Assembly: GCF_016863175.1 (NCBI RefSeq) | Contig: NZ_BOOJ01000012.1 | Span: forward strand, 248,001 to 312,000 | Source: Paraplanobispora siamensis | GTDB lineage: Bacteria > Actinomycetota > Actinomycetes > Streptosporangiales > Streptosporangiaceae | DNA length: 64,000 nucleotides | Reading direction: 5' to 3' | Shown: piece after piece, positions 24,398-33,129 of the stretch | How positions within the stretch are numbered: position 1 is the first letter of the stretch | Layout of the letters: each line of letters begins with the position of its first letter | Position numbers and translations under genes: made by a program | Notes under the pieces: model-generated | The model's database searches: none | Seen by the model: only the letters and a program-made list of their open reading frames with translations | Told to the model about the DNA's origin: nothing

Positions 24398-25459
24398 CTA
24401 CGAGGGGACCCGGGGGCCCGCCGCGCTCGGCTGCGCGGGCTCGCCGGTCCCGGCCTGACCCGGTGCGTCCGGGTCCTGACCCCCGGGCGGGGGCGGGCCC
24501 GGATGCGGCAGCGGGCCGCGGGCCGGGCCGGGCGGCACCTGGCGGTTGCGCCCGCGGCGGCGCAGCACCCAGTACAGCGCCAGCCAGACCGGCACGATCA
24601 CCAGCAGCCAGGGCAGCAGCGCGCCCAGGACCGTCAGGGCGACCTTGAGCGCGGTGACGAAGGCCTTCCACCCCGCCGCCAGGCCGCCGAGGAAGCCGCC
24701 GGGCTCCTCCTCCGGCGGCGCGGGCACCTCGGCCGCCGGCCCGATCAGGTTCAGCGTCAGCGTCGCCATGCTGGTCAGCGAGGCCAGCTTCTTCTGCCGG
24801 GCCTGCAGGGACTCCAGCTCCGCCTCGCGGTTGGCGATCTCCCGCTCGACCTCGAGCACCTGGCCGATCGTCTTGGCCTGCTTCAGCAGCGTGCGCAGCG
24901 AGTCCAGCGCCGACTGCGCCGACTTCAGCCGGCTCTCGACGTCGGCGACCTCCTCGGTGACGTCCTCGGTGCTCTGCTGGATCGACTCCTGCTTGCCCAG
25001 CTCCTTGCCGAGCCGTCCCACGACACCGGAGTAGCCCGTGGGCGGGACCTTGAAGACCAGCGTGGAGGAGGCGCTGCCGCCCTCGTAGGCGTCCGACTTC
25101 TCCTGGGCGAGATAGCCGCCCGCCGAGACCACGATCTGCTTGGCCTTGTCGGCGGAGGACACGACGTCCGTGACGCGGACGGTCATGTTGGCGGTGTAGA
25201 CGATGGCCCGGTCGGTCGGGACCGCCTCGACCCGCTCGACCTGCCCGGTGGACTCCTCCCGCTTCGGGGCCGAGGTCGCCTGCGGCGCGGCGTTCTCGGC
25301 GCCGCCCGCGTCGCCTCCCTGTGAGTCGAACTCTCCCGCGGCCGGCGCCGCGGGTGCGTCCGAGCTGTTCTGGGTGTCCGCGCTCCCGCAGGCGGACACC
25401 AGCACCGCCAGCCCCGCGATGGCGATCGCCAGCCGCGGGCCGTACCGAAATCTGCTCAT
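24398..25459 (-). CDS. DUF4349 lipoprotein with coiled coil and C-terminal membrane helix
   Basis: The 353-residue protein has a lipoprotein signal (AIAGLAVLVSAC, lipidated Cys24), an Ala/Ser/Gly-rich linker, then a DUF4349 domain with a long heptad region (EDVTEEVADVESRLKSAQS onward, about residues 165-245). A membrane helix (ALLPWLLVIVPVWLALYWVL) follows, and the tail is basic and Pro-rich. It is anchored in the membrane at both ends. The function is unknown. It sits between hemE and hemY on the opposite strand. Confidence 0.88.
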   Translation of the reverse strand: MSRFRYGPRLAIAIAGLAVLVSACGSADTQNSSDAPAAPAAGEFDSQGGDAGGAENAAPQATSAPKREESTGQVERVEAVPTDRAIVYTANMTVRVTDVVSSADKAKQIVVSAGGYLAQEKSDAYEGGSASSTLVFKVPPTGYSGVVGRLGKELGKQESIQQSTEDVTEEVADVESRLKSAQSALDSLRTLLKQAKTIGQVLEVEREIANREAELESLQARQKKLASLTSMATLTLNLIGPAAEVPAPPEEEPGGFLGGLAAGWKAFVTALKVALTVLGALLPWLLVIVPVWLALYWVLRRRGRNRQVPPGPARGPLPHPGPPPPGGQDPDAPGQAGTGEPAQPSAAGPRVPS

Positions 25460-25591
25460 GCCCAGAAGACGGACTTTCGGCGGGTGCGGTTTGACGCGGC
25501 CCGTCACGATGCCGTCACGTTCTGCGCGCCGTGAGGTCACGGCGGCGGCCGGGAACACGGGCGCCCACGGGGGGAGGTACGGTCTGGAGTC

Positions 25592-27049
25592 ATGGAAGGC
25601 AAGCGCAGCCATGTCGTGGTCGTCGGCGGCGGGATCGCCGGACTGGCCGCCGCCTGGTACCTGCGGCAGGGCGACGAGAGCGTCCGGGTGACCGTCCTGG
25701 ACGGCGCAGGCCGGGTCGGCGGCAAGCTCCACGCCGGTGAGGTCGCCGGCATCCCCGTCGACGCGGGGGCCGAGGCGATGCTCGTACGGCGGCCCGAGGG
25801 CAAGGACCTGGCCAGGGCGGTGGGGCTCGGAGAGGAGCTGCGCCATCCCGGCACCTCCCAGGCGAGCATCCTGACCAGGGGCACCCTGCGGCCCATGCCC
25901 AAGGGACAGGTCATGGGCGTGCCGTCCGACCTGACCGCGCTGGCCTCCTCGGGCATCCTCAGCCCCGGCGGCCTGTCGCGCGTGCCGCTGGACCAGATCC
26001 TGCCGGCCACGCTCATCACCACCGACGTCTCGGTGGCGGCCTACGTGCGCGCCCGGATGGGCGGCGAGGTGGTGGACCGGCTGATCGAGCCGATGCTGGG
26101 CGGCGTCTACGCCGGCCGGGCCGAGGCGCTCTCCCTGGACGCGACCATGCCGCGGATCGCCGCCGCGGCCCGTGCCGAACGCTCCCTGCTCTCCGCCGCC
26201 CGGAAGATCGCCGCGGAGGCGCCCAAGGACGCCGGGCCCGTCTTCGCCACCCTGCGGCGCGGCATGGGGAGCCTGCCCGAGGCCGTGGCCGCCGCCTCCG
26301 GCGCGGAGATCAGGACCGGGGTGATGGTCCGCGAGATGCGCCGCACCGAGCACGGATGGCGGCTGGTCGCCGGGCCGGTGCCCGAGCCGGAGGTCATCGA
26401 GGCGGACGCGGTGATCGTCGCCGTGCCCGCCCCCGCGGCCGGCCGGCTGCTGGCCGAGGAGGTGCCCGCGGCGGCGGCCGAGCTGAACCGGATCGAGTAC
26501 GCCAGCATGGCGGTCGTGACGCTCGCCTACCCGCGCGCGGCCTTCCCCTCGCTTCCGGCCGGCAGCGGCTACCTGGTCCCGCCCGTCGACGGGCGCGCGA
26601 TCAAAGCCGCCACCTTCAGCTCGCTCAAGTGGCCGCACCTGGCCGAGGCCGATCCCGACCTGGTCGTGCTGCGCTGCTCGATCGGCCGGATCGGCGAGGA
26701 GGCGCTGCTCCAGCGCGACGACGCCGAGCTGGTCGCCCTGGCCATGGCCGAGATGGCCGAGGTGGTCGGCGTGCGCGGGCTGCCCCGCGACTCCCGGGTG
26801 ACCCGCTGGGGAGGCTCCCTGCCCCAGTACAACGTGGGCCACCTCGACCGGATCGCCCGCGTCCGCGCCGCGGTGGCCGCCCAGCCGGGCCTGGCCGTGT
26901 GCGGCGCCGCCTACGACGGCCTGGGCGTCCCCGCCTGCATCGCCACCGCCCGTACGGCGGCGGCCCGGATCCTGGACCACCTGGATCCCACGAGACAATG
27001 GCACAGGAAAACCGATTCCGATTCAGCTGACTCGCTGGCGAAAGGGTGA
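25592..27049 (+). CDS. hemY: Coproporphyrinogen III oxidase/protoporphyrinogen oxidase-type flavoprotein
   Basis: The 485-residue FAD enzyme has the dinucleotide motif [17 protein letters not shown] at the N-terminus and a C-terminal FAD-contact segment around [17 protein letters not shown]. In actinobacteria this HemY type oxidises coproporphyrinogen III to coproporphyrin III rather than acting on protoporphyrinogen; that is known of the family. The stop codon overlaps the hemQ GTG as GTGA, so the two consecutive pathway enzymes are coupled. The C-terminal tail [12 protein letters not shown] is unconserved-looking. Confidence 0.92.
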   Translation: MEGKRSHVVVVGGGIAGLAAAWYLRQGDESVRVTVLDGAGRVGGKLHAGEVAGIPVDAGAEAMLVRRPEGKDLARAVGLGEELRHPGTSQASILTRGTLRPMPKGQVMGVPSDLTALASSGILSPGGLSRVPLDQILPATLITTDVSVAAYVRARMGGEVVDRLIEPMLGGVYAGRAEALSLDATMPRIAAAARAERSLLSAARKIAAEAPKDAGPVFATLRRGMGSLPEAVAAASGAEIRTGVMVREMRRTEHGWRLVAGPVPEPEVIEADAVIVAVPAPAAGRLLAEEVPAAAAELNRIEYASMAVVTLAYPRAAFPSLPAGSGYLVPPVDGRAIKAATFSSLKWPHLAEADPDLVVLRCSIGRIGEEALLQRDDAELVALAMAEMAEVVGVRGLPRDSRVTRWGGSLPQYNVGHLDRIARVRAAVAAQPGLAVCGAAYDGLGVPACIATARTAAARILDHLDPTRQWHRKTDSDSADSLAKG

Positions 27050-27753
27050 GAACGACGGACGCGAACCCGCGGCCCAAGGCGCGTGACCTGAACCAGGTCA
27101 TCCGCTACACGATGTGGTCGGTCTTCAAGCTGCGTGACAACTGCCCGGGCAACCGGGAGGGGCTGGCCGACGAGGTCGAGGACCTCCTGGCCCAGCTGGC
27201 CGAGAAGGACGTCGTCACCCGCGGCCTGTACGACGTGGCCGGCTTCCGCGCCGACGCCGACTTCATGTTCTGGTGGCACGCGCCGACGGCGGAGGACCTC
27301 CAGGAGGCCTACTCCCGCTTCCGCCGCACCGGCCTGGGCCGGCTGACCGAGCCGGTCTGGTCGGCGATGGCGCTGCACCGCCCGGCGGAGTTCAACAAGT
27401 CGCACATCCCGGCATTCCTGGCCGAGGAGGAGCCCCGCGGCTACGTGAGCGTCTATCCGTTCGTCCGCTCCCTGGAGTGGTACCTCCTGGACGACGCCGA
27501 CCGCCGCCGGATGCTCGCCGAGCACGGCATGATGGCCCGCGACTACCCCGACGTGCGGGCCAACACGGTCGCCTGCTTCGCCCTGAACGACTACGAGTGG
27601 ATGCTCGCCTTCGAGGCCGACGAGCTGCACCGCATCGTCGACCTCATGCGCACGCTGCGCGGGGCCGAGGCCCGGCGACACACCCGGGAGGAGATTCCCT
27701 TCTACACCGGCATCCGCAAGCCCGTACGGGAGCTCATCGCCGTTCTGCCGTAG
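27046..27753 (+). CDS. hemQ: Coproheme decarboxylase (chlorite dismutase-like)
   Basis: The 235-residue protein decarboxylates iron-coproporphyrin III to heme b, using peroxide. The family signature with the proximal His is in [17 protein letters not shown], and [16 protein letters not shown] and [19 protein letters not shown] are conserved blocks. The GTG start overlaps the hemY stop by 4 bp. Together with hemE this shows that the organism uses the coproporphyrin-dependent heme pathway. The ferrochelatase gene is not in the window. Confidence 0.95.
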   Translation: MRTTDANPRPKARDLNQVIRYTMWSVFKLRDNCPGNREGLADEVEDLLAQLAEKDVVTRGLYDVAGFRADADFMFWWHAPTAEDLQEAYSRFRRTGLGRLTEPVWSAMALHRPAEFNKSHIPAFLAEEEPRGYVSVYPFVRSLEWYLLDDADRRRMLAEHGMMARDYPDVRANTVACFALNDYEWMLAFEADELHRIVDLMRTLRGAEARRHTREEIPFYTGIRKPVRELIAVLP

Positions 27754-27831
27754 CGACCTGCGCGAAAACCCCCGGCGCCGCGTCAAATGTTTGCCATACT
27801 CAGGGAAAATCACCTGTCTGCGAGGCGAGCG

Positions 27832-28506
27832 GTGACGAGGGGCGAAGGTTTGGCGCGTTCCAGGCGGCACAGGGGCACCCGGCGGAAGAAGACGCGGCCG
27901 TGGGTGTTCGAGGCGTCGGTCGGAGCCGCGGCGGTGGCGGTCGCGGCCCTCGTCGGCGGGTCGGTGTTCGGCGCCGATCCGGTGACGGGCGGCACCGTGG
28001 CCGTGGGAGTCTCCCCGCGGCAGGACGGCCCGGCGGAGGGGCCCGCGGGTCCCTCCGGAGCCGGCGGGGGAGTCCCCGAGGCCTCCGGCGACACCGTGTC
28101 CGAGGCGTCCGGCGGCGCCGCGCCCACGGGCGGGGCCACCGGCGGCGAAGAGCGGCGGGAGGGCCAGTCGGCCCAGGAGAGCAAGGCGTCGGGGCCGTCC
28201 CGGCACACCGACGCCAAGGCGGTGGCCTACTTCCAGCGGAACAAGGCGGCCAAACGGATCAAGGACATCCGCACGGTCGGCGGCTATCTCCGGATATATA
28301 CTGACATGCCGGAGTCGGCGGACAACTCCGAGCAGGCGCTGGAGCTGTGCGAGACCGGCCGCGAATATCTCGAGGGGCTCGGGGTGGAGAACCCCGTGAT
28401 CTTCGTCCAGGCGGAGTTCGGCGAGAACGGCAACCCCATCCTGGCCAACGTGCTGGGCCCCGACGACTCCACCTGCCAGGTCACCCACCCCGAGCCGGGA
28501 GATTGA
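27832..28506 (+). CDS. Membrane-anchored extracytoplasmic protein of unknown function
   Basis: The product starts with a very basic stretch (ARSRRHRGTRRKKTRP), has one hydrophobic helix (SVGAAAVAVAALVGGSVFG), then about 90 low-complexity Gly/Ala/Ser/Glu residues and a C-terminal folded domain of about 80 residues. That domain includes RTVGGYLRIYTDMPESADNS and a Cys pair (ELCETG and STCQVTH) that could form a disulfide. I use GTG at 27832; an ATG at 27787 and a TTG at 27850 are possible. The gene lies 78 bp after hemQ. I do not recognise it. Confidence 0.65.
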   Translation: MTRGEGLARSRRHRGTRRKKTRPWVFEASVGAAAVAVAALVGGSVFGADPVTGGTVAVGVSPRQDGPAEGPAGPSGAGGGVPEASGDTVSEASGGAAPTGGATGGEERREGQSAQESKASGPSRHTDAKAVAYFQRNKAAKRIKDIRTVGGYLRIYTDMPESADNSEQALELCETGREYLEGLGVENPVIFVQAEFGENGNPILANVLGPDDSTCQVTHPEPGD

Positions 28507-28558
28507 CCGGTCCCCGCAAGGCGGTCGTGGACGTGCCCTTTTGGAGCGTTCCCAGGAC

Positions 28559-28657
28559 TCACTTCACGCGGACGCGGGTCTTCCCGCACACCGTGCAGCG
28601 TTGAGTGATCACCCTGCCGATGGTCTCGATGATCTCCCACCGATGCCGGAGATGCAC
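28559..28657 (-). CDS. 32-residue CxxC microprotein
   Basis: The GTG at 28657 is preceded by GAGGAG at five nt. The frame encodes a 32-residue basic peptide beginning MHLRHRWEIIETIGRV and carrying one CTVC knuckle and a basic tail (KTRVRVK). The single CxxC suggests a zinc-bridged dimer or an RNA/DNA-binding role. It lies about 160 bp downstream of msrB on the same strand. It is shorter than usual gene-calling limits, but the ribosome site and motif support it. Confidence 0.65.
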   Translation of the reverse strand: MHLRHRWEIIETIGRVITQRCTVCGKTRVRVK

Positions 28658-28818
28658 GGGGACTCCTCGAAAGAAAGGTCACGTTGCGGAGATCCTCACG
28701 CACCGTATGTGATGAACTCTACTAGTGTGTGCTCCCCCGTCGTAGGGGTCGAGGAGTGCCCCCATGGCCGCGCACGTCCCGCCGGGACCGCCGGGACCGG
28801 CGGGACGCGGGCCGGTGG

Positions 28819-29220
28819 TCAGCCGGCGGGCTCCAGTCTCAGCGAGACGGAGTTGATGCAGTAGCGGTCGTCGGTGGGGGTGGCGTAGCCCTCGCCGTGG
28901 AAGACGTGACCGAGGTGGGAGTCGCAGCGGGCGCAGCGGACCTCGACGCGGACCATCCCCAGGGAGCGGTCCTCGAGCAGGGTGACCGCGTCCGAGGAGG
29001 AGGGCTCGTAGAAGCTGGGCCAGCCGCAGTGGCTGTCGAACTTGGTCTCCGACCGGAACAGCTCCGCCCCGCAGGCGCGGCAGCTGTAGACGCCCACGGT
29101 CTTGGTGTCGACGTACTCCCCGGTGAAGGGGCGCTCGGTGCCCGCCTCGCGAAGCACGTGGAACTCTTCGGGAGAAAGTTGGACGCGCCACTCGGCGTCG
29201 CTCTTGACCACCTTGTCCAT
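28819..29220 (-). CDS. msrB: Peptide-methionine (R)-S-oxide reductase
   Basis: This 133-residue enzyme reduces methionine-R-sulfoxide in proteins. The zinc cysteines are in SCRAC (47, 50) and RCARC (96, 99). The catalytic Cys121 is in [14 protein letters not shown], and GWPSFYEP and [10 protein letters not shown] are the substrate-binding loops. The length is normal for a stand-alone MsrB. It stands downstream of the heme cluster, as in other actinomycetes. Confidence 0.95.
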   Translation of the reverse strand: MDKVVKSDAEWRVQLSPEEFHVLREAGTERPFTGEYVDTKTVGVYSCRACGAELFRSETKFDSHCGWPSFYEPSSSDAVTLLEDRSLGMVRVEVRCARCDSHLGHVFHGEGYATPTDDRYCINSVSLRLEPAG

Positions 29221-29691
29221 ACCCCCGACTCTACGTGAGGGTCCGGGGCGGAAAGAAAATCTTGGGAGCGAAGCATCCTTTCGCGTGGGATTTGGCGTCT
29301 TTGCTGACGTGGGGGGTTTTCACCTTCCAGATGAGGGATGAGATCATCCGTCCGCCGTCCAGGAGTTCTACGGGGACGGTCGAGATGCCGCCGGCCGGGT
29401 GGCGCGCCAGCGCCCGGGACCGGAGAGCGGGACGGGTGATCACGTGGTCCGTCCCGTCGAGAGCCCGGTCCCGCCGCCGCGGTGACTCCGGGACGGACCA
29501 GCCCTCCGAGATCCCCGGCCCTGGTCCCCGTCCCTTCGAGATCTCCGGCGCCCGCCGTGGGGGAGGGGCCGCCGGGCCGGGACGGACATCTGTTGCGCTT
29601 CCATTACATTACTTGACTCCAGGTCCAATAGTTCGCGAAGCTCAGCCGTACATCGGGGCTCGGGAATCTCGTCGGCACCGGGAGTGAAGCT
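29221..29691. other. Intergenic stretch of lower GC without a supported gene
   Basis: About 470 bp lie between msrB and the surface-protein gene. The part from about 29250 to 29350 is visibly richer in A and T than the surroundings. Short open frames occur on both strands, but none has a convincing ribosome site or family motif. It must contain the promoters of both divergent genes. Confidence 0.5.
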
Positions 29692-30300
29692 GTGGCAGTC
29701 GCAGGAACACGACGTCTCGCCGCCGCGGGCGCGGCGGTGGCCTTCACGGTCGGCGGCGTCGGAATGGCGGCAGGTGTGGGTACGGCCACCGCCCAGACCT
29801 CCGCGGCGCGCGGGCCCGCCGTGGCGGCCACCTGCGAGGAGGGCGTGGCCGTGTGCGAGTCGCAGCCGGGAAGCCCGCCCTCGGAGGGCGACCCGTGGGC
29901 CGAGGAGCACGGGTCCGGCCCGAGCCTCGGCGGCTCCGAGCCGGGTGAGAGCTTCTCCGGTGACCCGGAACCCGGAGAGTCCGGACAGGGCGACTGGCCG
30001 GAGCCGGAGCCGGATTCCGACGAGACCTTCGCGAGCATCCCGCTGCCGCGCTCCCCGGGCGAGAGCTGGTCGGCCGCCCCCGGCGAGACGTTCTCCAGCG
30101 GCCCGGCCTCCCTGCCCCCCTCCCCGTGGAAGCCCGCCGGCGGCGGGCGCAAGGTCCCGCAGGGCGCTCCGCAGACCGGGGCCGGCGGCCTCGCCGCCGA
30201 GCCCACCGTCTGGCCCTTCGCCGCCGGTGGCGGGGCGCTGCTGATCGGTGCCGGGCTGGCCGGCTACGCCGTACGGCGCCGGCGGGCGGGTGAAGCCTGA
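29692..30300 (+). CDS. Secreted, sortase-anchored-type surface protein
   Basis: The 202-residue protein has an N-terminal signal peptide (AAAGAAVAFTVGGVGMAAGVG then TATAQTSA). A low-complexity acidic region follows, with repeated Pro-Gly-Glu-Ser blocks. The C-terminal sorting signal is GAPQTGAGG, then a hydrophobic helix (PFAAGGGALLIGAGLAGYAV) and the charged tail RRRRAGEA. PQTG is a variant of the LPxTG pentapeptide. The sortase gene follows after 3 bp, so this is almost certainly its cognate substrate. GTG at 29692 follows GGGAG. Confidence 0.8.
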   Translation: MAVAGTRRLAAAGAAVAFTVGGVGMAAGVGTATAQTSAARGPAVAATCEEGVAVCESQPGSPPSEGDPWAEEHGSGPSLGGSEPGESFSGDPEPGESGQGDWPEPEPDSDETFASIPLPRSPGESWSAAPGETFSSGPASLPPSPWKPAGGGRKVPQGAPQTGAGGLAAEPTVWPFAAGGGALLIGAGLAGYAVRRRRAGEA

Positions 30301-30303
30301 GCG

Positions 30304-30993
30304 GTGCCCCCGACCCCGTCCCGGACCCAGCTGCTCGCCCTCGGCGGAGCCGTCGCGGCCGCGGTGGCCGGGATCGCGTTGATCGCGTTCGGCGTCGCCG
30401 GAATGGTCTCCGGAGGCGGTCCCGGAACGGCCGCCGAGCCGGTGCCGACCCACGTCCCGCGCCACCCGCCCGTCCTGACCGAGCCCGCCGACGTGCTGGC
30501 CCGGACCTTCGCCCGGCCGATGGGCAGGTCCGTCCCGCGGGCCGTCTACATCTCCAGGATCGGGGTGGCCGCCCCGCTGATGCAGCTGGGCCTCGACGCC
30601 GAGGGCGCCATCGAGAACCCGCCCCTGTCCCCGGCCAACATCGCCGGCTGGTACCGCCACGGTCCGGCCCCCGGCCAGAGCGGTCCCGCCGTCATCACCG
30701 GCCACCTGGACACCCGTACCGGGCCCGCGGTCTTCGCCCGCCTCGACGAGGTCAGGCGCGGCGACCAGATCCACGTCATGCGCTCCGACGGCTCCGTGGC
30801 CGTCTTCGTGGTGGACAAGCGCGAGCGCGTCGCCAAGGAGGACTTCCCCACGGCCCGGGTGTACGGTGACGTGGACTATCCCGGCCTGCGCCTGGTCACC
30901 TGCGGCGGCGTCTTCGACCGCGGGGCGCACAGCTACCGGGACAACACGATCGTCTACGCCCATCTCGTCCGGGCCTACCATCCGCCCGGGTGA
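30304..30993 (+). CDS. Sortase, class F-like
   Basis: The 229-residue membrane-anchored transpeptidase has an N-terminal helix (LLALGGAVAAAVAGIALIAF) and a catalytic domain with His134 in VITGHLDTRTG, Cys200 in LRLVTCGGVF and Arg212 in HSYRDNT. The His, Cys and Arg triad is complete. It should cut the sorting signal of a secreted protein and join it to a cell-envelope nucleophile. The upstream substrate gene ends 3 bp before its GTG, so the two form a dedicated operon. Confidence 0.9.
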   Translation: MPPTPSRTQLLALGGAVAAAVAGIALIAFGVAGMVSGGGPGTAAEPVPTHVPRHPPVLTEPADVLARTFARPMGRSVPRAVYISRIGVAAPLMQLGLDAEGAIENPPLSPANIAGWYRHGPAPGQSGPAVITGHLDTRTGPAVFARLDEVRRGDQIHVMRSDGSVAVFVVDKRERVAKEDFPTARVYGDVDYPGLRLVTCGGVFDRGAHSYRDNTIVYAHLVRAYHPPG

Positions 30994-31076
30994 CCCTCCG
31001 GCGGGTCCGGGATGCCATGATCGATTATTCGGCTTTACCCAGAATAAAATGAATTACCGTCTGATAAAGTCAATGC

Positions 31077-31703
31077 GTGGTGGAAGGGAAGCGGGCGTAC
31101 CGCTCGGCCCTCCGCGCCGAGCAGGCGGAACGGACCAGGGTGGCCGTGATAGCCGCCGCCGCGGAGTGCTTCGTCGAGAAGGGCTACGCCGAGACGACGA
31201 TGAAGGACATCGCCGCCCGGGCGGGCGTCTCCGCGCCGACCGTCTATGCGCAGGGGGCCAAGGCCGAGCTGTTGCTGGCCGCGGTCGACCAGAGCCTCGT
31301 CGGGGACGCCGCGCCCGAGTCGCTGCGGGAGCGGGACTGGTTCCGGCGGCTGCTCGAGGAGCGGGACAAGAAGGAGAAGCTGCGCCTGCTGCGCGAGATC
31401 GCGCTGAACCGGCCGCCCATGTCCGGGGAGATCATGCGGGCGTTCCGGGAGGCGGCGCCGGGCGACCCCGAGATCGGCGAGGCGTGGGAGGAGTACCAGC
31501 GGCGCCGCTACGCCGACATGCGGGTCCTCGTGGAGTCCTTCGCCCACCTGCTGCGCCCCGGGCTGACCGTCGAGCGCGCCGCCGACGTCTTCTGGGCGGT
31601 TTTCGACGAGCAGACCACCGAGGTGCTGCTCGGCCGGGGATGGACGCTGACCGAATGCGTCGACTGGATGATCGACGGCATGGACCGCCTCCTGCTCCAC
31701 TGA
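31077..31703 (+). CDS. TetR-family transcriptional regulator
   Basis: The 208-residue protein has the N-terminal TetR helix-turn-helix (TTMKDIAARAGVSAPTVYAQ) and an all-helical ligand domain. TAAAGT-like sequence TAAAGT lies 6 nt before the GTG, suggesting a leaderless mRNA. The 83 bp upstream are AT-rich. It precedes the GH64 gene on the same strand but is separated by operator palindromes, so it may regulate something else. The ligand is unknown. Confidence 0.87.
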   Translation: MVEGKRAYRSALRAEQAERTRVAVIAAAAECFVEKGYAETTMKDIAARAGVSAPTVYAQGAKAELLLAAVDQSLVGDAAPESLRERDWFRRLLEERDKKEKLRLLREIALNRPPMSGEIMRAFREAAPGDPEIGEAWEEYQRRRYADMRVLVESFAHLLRPGLTVERAADVFWAVFDEQTTEVLLGRGWTLTECVDWMIDGMDRLLLH

Positions 31704-31734
31704 CGGCGTCCGGGGCATGCCCGGCTCATGCTTC

Positions 31735-31746
31735 GAGAGCGCTCTC
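31735..31746. promoter_or_regulatory. GAGAGCGCTCTC palindrome, copy 1, upstream of GH64 gene
   Basis: This is a perfect 12-bp palindrome with the central CG of LacI-family operators. It resembles the inner part of the CebR cello-oligosaccharide operator of streptomycetes. Its centre is 53 bp from that of copy 2, about five helical turns. Confidence 0.7.
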
Positions 31747-31755
31747 TTAGACCCG

Positions 31756-31774
31756 GCTTAAATGTAACTTAAGC
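31756..31774. promoter_or_regulatory. Inverted repeat between the two GH64 operators
   Basis: GCTTAA and TTAAGC are perfect inverted copies with a 7-nt spacer in an A/T-rich segment between the two operator palindromes. The segment probably holds the core promoter and may bind a second factor. Confidence 0.4.
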
Positions 31775-31787
31775 GGCTATTTGTCTG

Positions 31788-31799
31788 GAGAGCGCTCTC
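31788..31799. promoter_or_regulatory. GAGAGCGCTCTC palindrome, copy 2, upstream of GH64 gene
   Basis: This is identical to copy 1 over 12 bp and lies about 40 nt before the GH64 start codon. Two copies on the same face of the helix would suit cooperative binding or looping by a LacI-family repressor responding to glucan breakdown products. Confidence 0.7.
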
Positions 31800-31839
31800 G
31801 TAGGCTGCCTCGCGCTGGTAGACGATCGAGGAGTCGCTT

Positions 31840-33075
31840 ATGCCCACCCCACGCACGACACTCCGTCGGCTCGCCGCGGTGGCCCTGACCGTGCCCGCCC
31901 TCCTGGCCGCCGCCCCGGCCCCGGTGACGGCGGCCTCGGGAACGGGGACGGCCGGGACGCAGGCGCGGACCGCGCCGCCGAGCCTGCTGCCGCTGACCGT
32001 CACGAACCGGTCCGGACGGGGGGAGCAGATCCACATCTACGTGCTCGGCACGAACCTCACCACCGGCCGGCTCGGATACGCCGACGCGAACGGCGTGTTC
32101 GCCCCCTGGCCGGCCGGCTCGATCCCGCCCAGCCCCGCCCCCGACGTCGCGATCCCCGGGCCGGCCAAGGGCGCGGCCAAGACGCTCCGGCTGCCGCTGA
32201 ACATGTCCGGCCGGGTGTACGTCTCCTTCGGGGCGAAGCTGAAGTTCTCCCTGACCCCGGACGGTTTCGTGCAGCCCGCGCCCTGGGCGCCGGGCGACCC
32301 CAACCGGGACATCCTGTTCGACTGGACCGAGTTCACCTACAACGGCAGCGGCCTGTGGCTGAACACCTCGATGGTGGACATGTTCAGCGTGCCCCAGGCG
32401 GTCGAGGTGACCGGCGGGGACGGCACGCGCAGGCGGACCGGGGACCTGGTGGCCAACGGCCGTGAGCGCATCTTCGACGCGGTGAAGAACCAGCCGGGCG
32501 ACTGGGCGAAGCTGATCCATCGCCGTGCCGACGGGACGCGGCTGCGGGTGATCTCGCCCCACAAGGGCATCGACACCGGCGTGTTCAGCCCCACCTACAT
32601 GGACGGCTACATCCGCTCGGCCTGGGAGACCTACCGGAGCAGGACGCTGACCGTCGTGCCGTTCGAGAACGAGCCCGGCAGGAAGTTCCTCGGCCGGACC
32701 GACGCCTCCGGCGTGATGCACTTCACCGACGCCTCCGGCGCCCGGGTGGCGTCCTTCCCGCGGCCCTCGACCAAGGACGTCTTCGGCTGCGACGGGCGGC
32801 TGCACGCGCCCAACGACCCCGTGGTCGGGCCGATCGCGCGCACCCTGTGCGCCGCGCTGCACCGCTCGACGCTCGGCTATCTGCACACCCAGCCGACCAG
32901 GGACCCCGCGCAGTTCTACACCAGGACCGTCACCGACCACTACTCCAGGAAGCTGCACGCGCACTCGGTGGACGGCAAGGCCTACGGCTTCGCCTTCGAC
33001 GACGTCGGCCACTTCGAGTCCCTGGTCCACGACGGCTCGCCGAAGTCCGCCGGGATCACGCTCACGCCGTTCTGA
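31840..33075 (+). CDS. Secreted GH64-family beta-1,3-glucanase
   Basis: The 411-residue protein has a secretion signal (TTLRRLAAVALTVPALLAAA) and a mature region matching GH64 laminaripentaose-producing beta-1,3-glucanases: QIHIYVLGTN, RVYVSFGAKLKF, ILFDWTEFTYNGSGLWLNTS, MVDMFSVPQAVEV and the C-terminal AYGFAFDDVGHFESLVHDGS. The Glu in DWTEFTYN and the nearby Asp in MVDMFSVP are the expected catalytic acids. It should attack fungal or plant glucans outside the cell. The ATG has GAGGAG upstream. No carbohydrate-binding module is attached. Confidence 0.9.
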   Translation: MPTPRTTLRRLAAVALTVPALLAAAPAPVTAASGTGTAGTQARTAPPSLLPLTVTNRSGRGEQIHIYVLGTNLTTGRLGYADANGVFAPWPAGSIPPSPAPDVAIPGPAKGAAKTLRLPLNMSGRVYVSFGAKLKFSLTPDGFVQPAPWAPGDPNRDILFDWTEFTYNGSGLWLNTSMVDMFSVPQAVEVTGGDGTRRRTGDLVANGRERIFDAVKNQPGDWAKLIHRRADGTRLRVISPHKGIDTGVFSPTYMDGYIRSAWETYRSRTLTVVPFENEPGRKFLGRTDASGVMHFTDASGARVASFPRPSTKDVFGCDGRLHAPNDPVVGPIARTLCAALHRSTLGYLHTQPTRDPAQFYTRTVTDHYSRKLHAHSVDGKAYGFAFDDVGHFESLVHDGSPKSAGITLTPF

Positions 33076-33129
33076 GACGTCCCGAGACGTCCTGAGACGG
33101 CCGGACGCGCCCTCGGCGGGCCGGGGAGG

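Noticed and set aside
29231-29687. Open frames of 70 and 150 codons in the msrB-surface protein gap
   Set aside because: There is no ribosome site, no recognisable motif and composition unlike the real genes.
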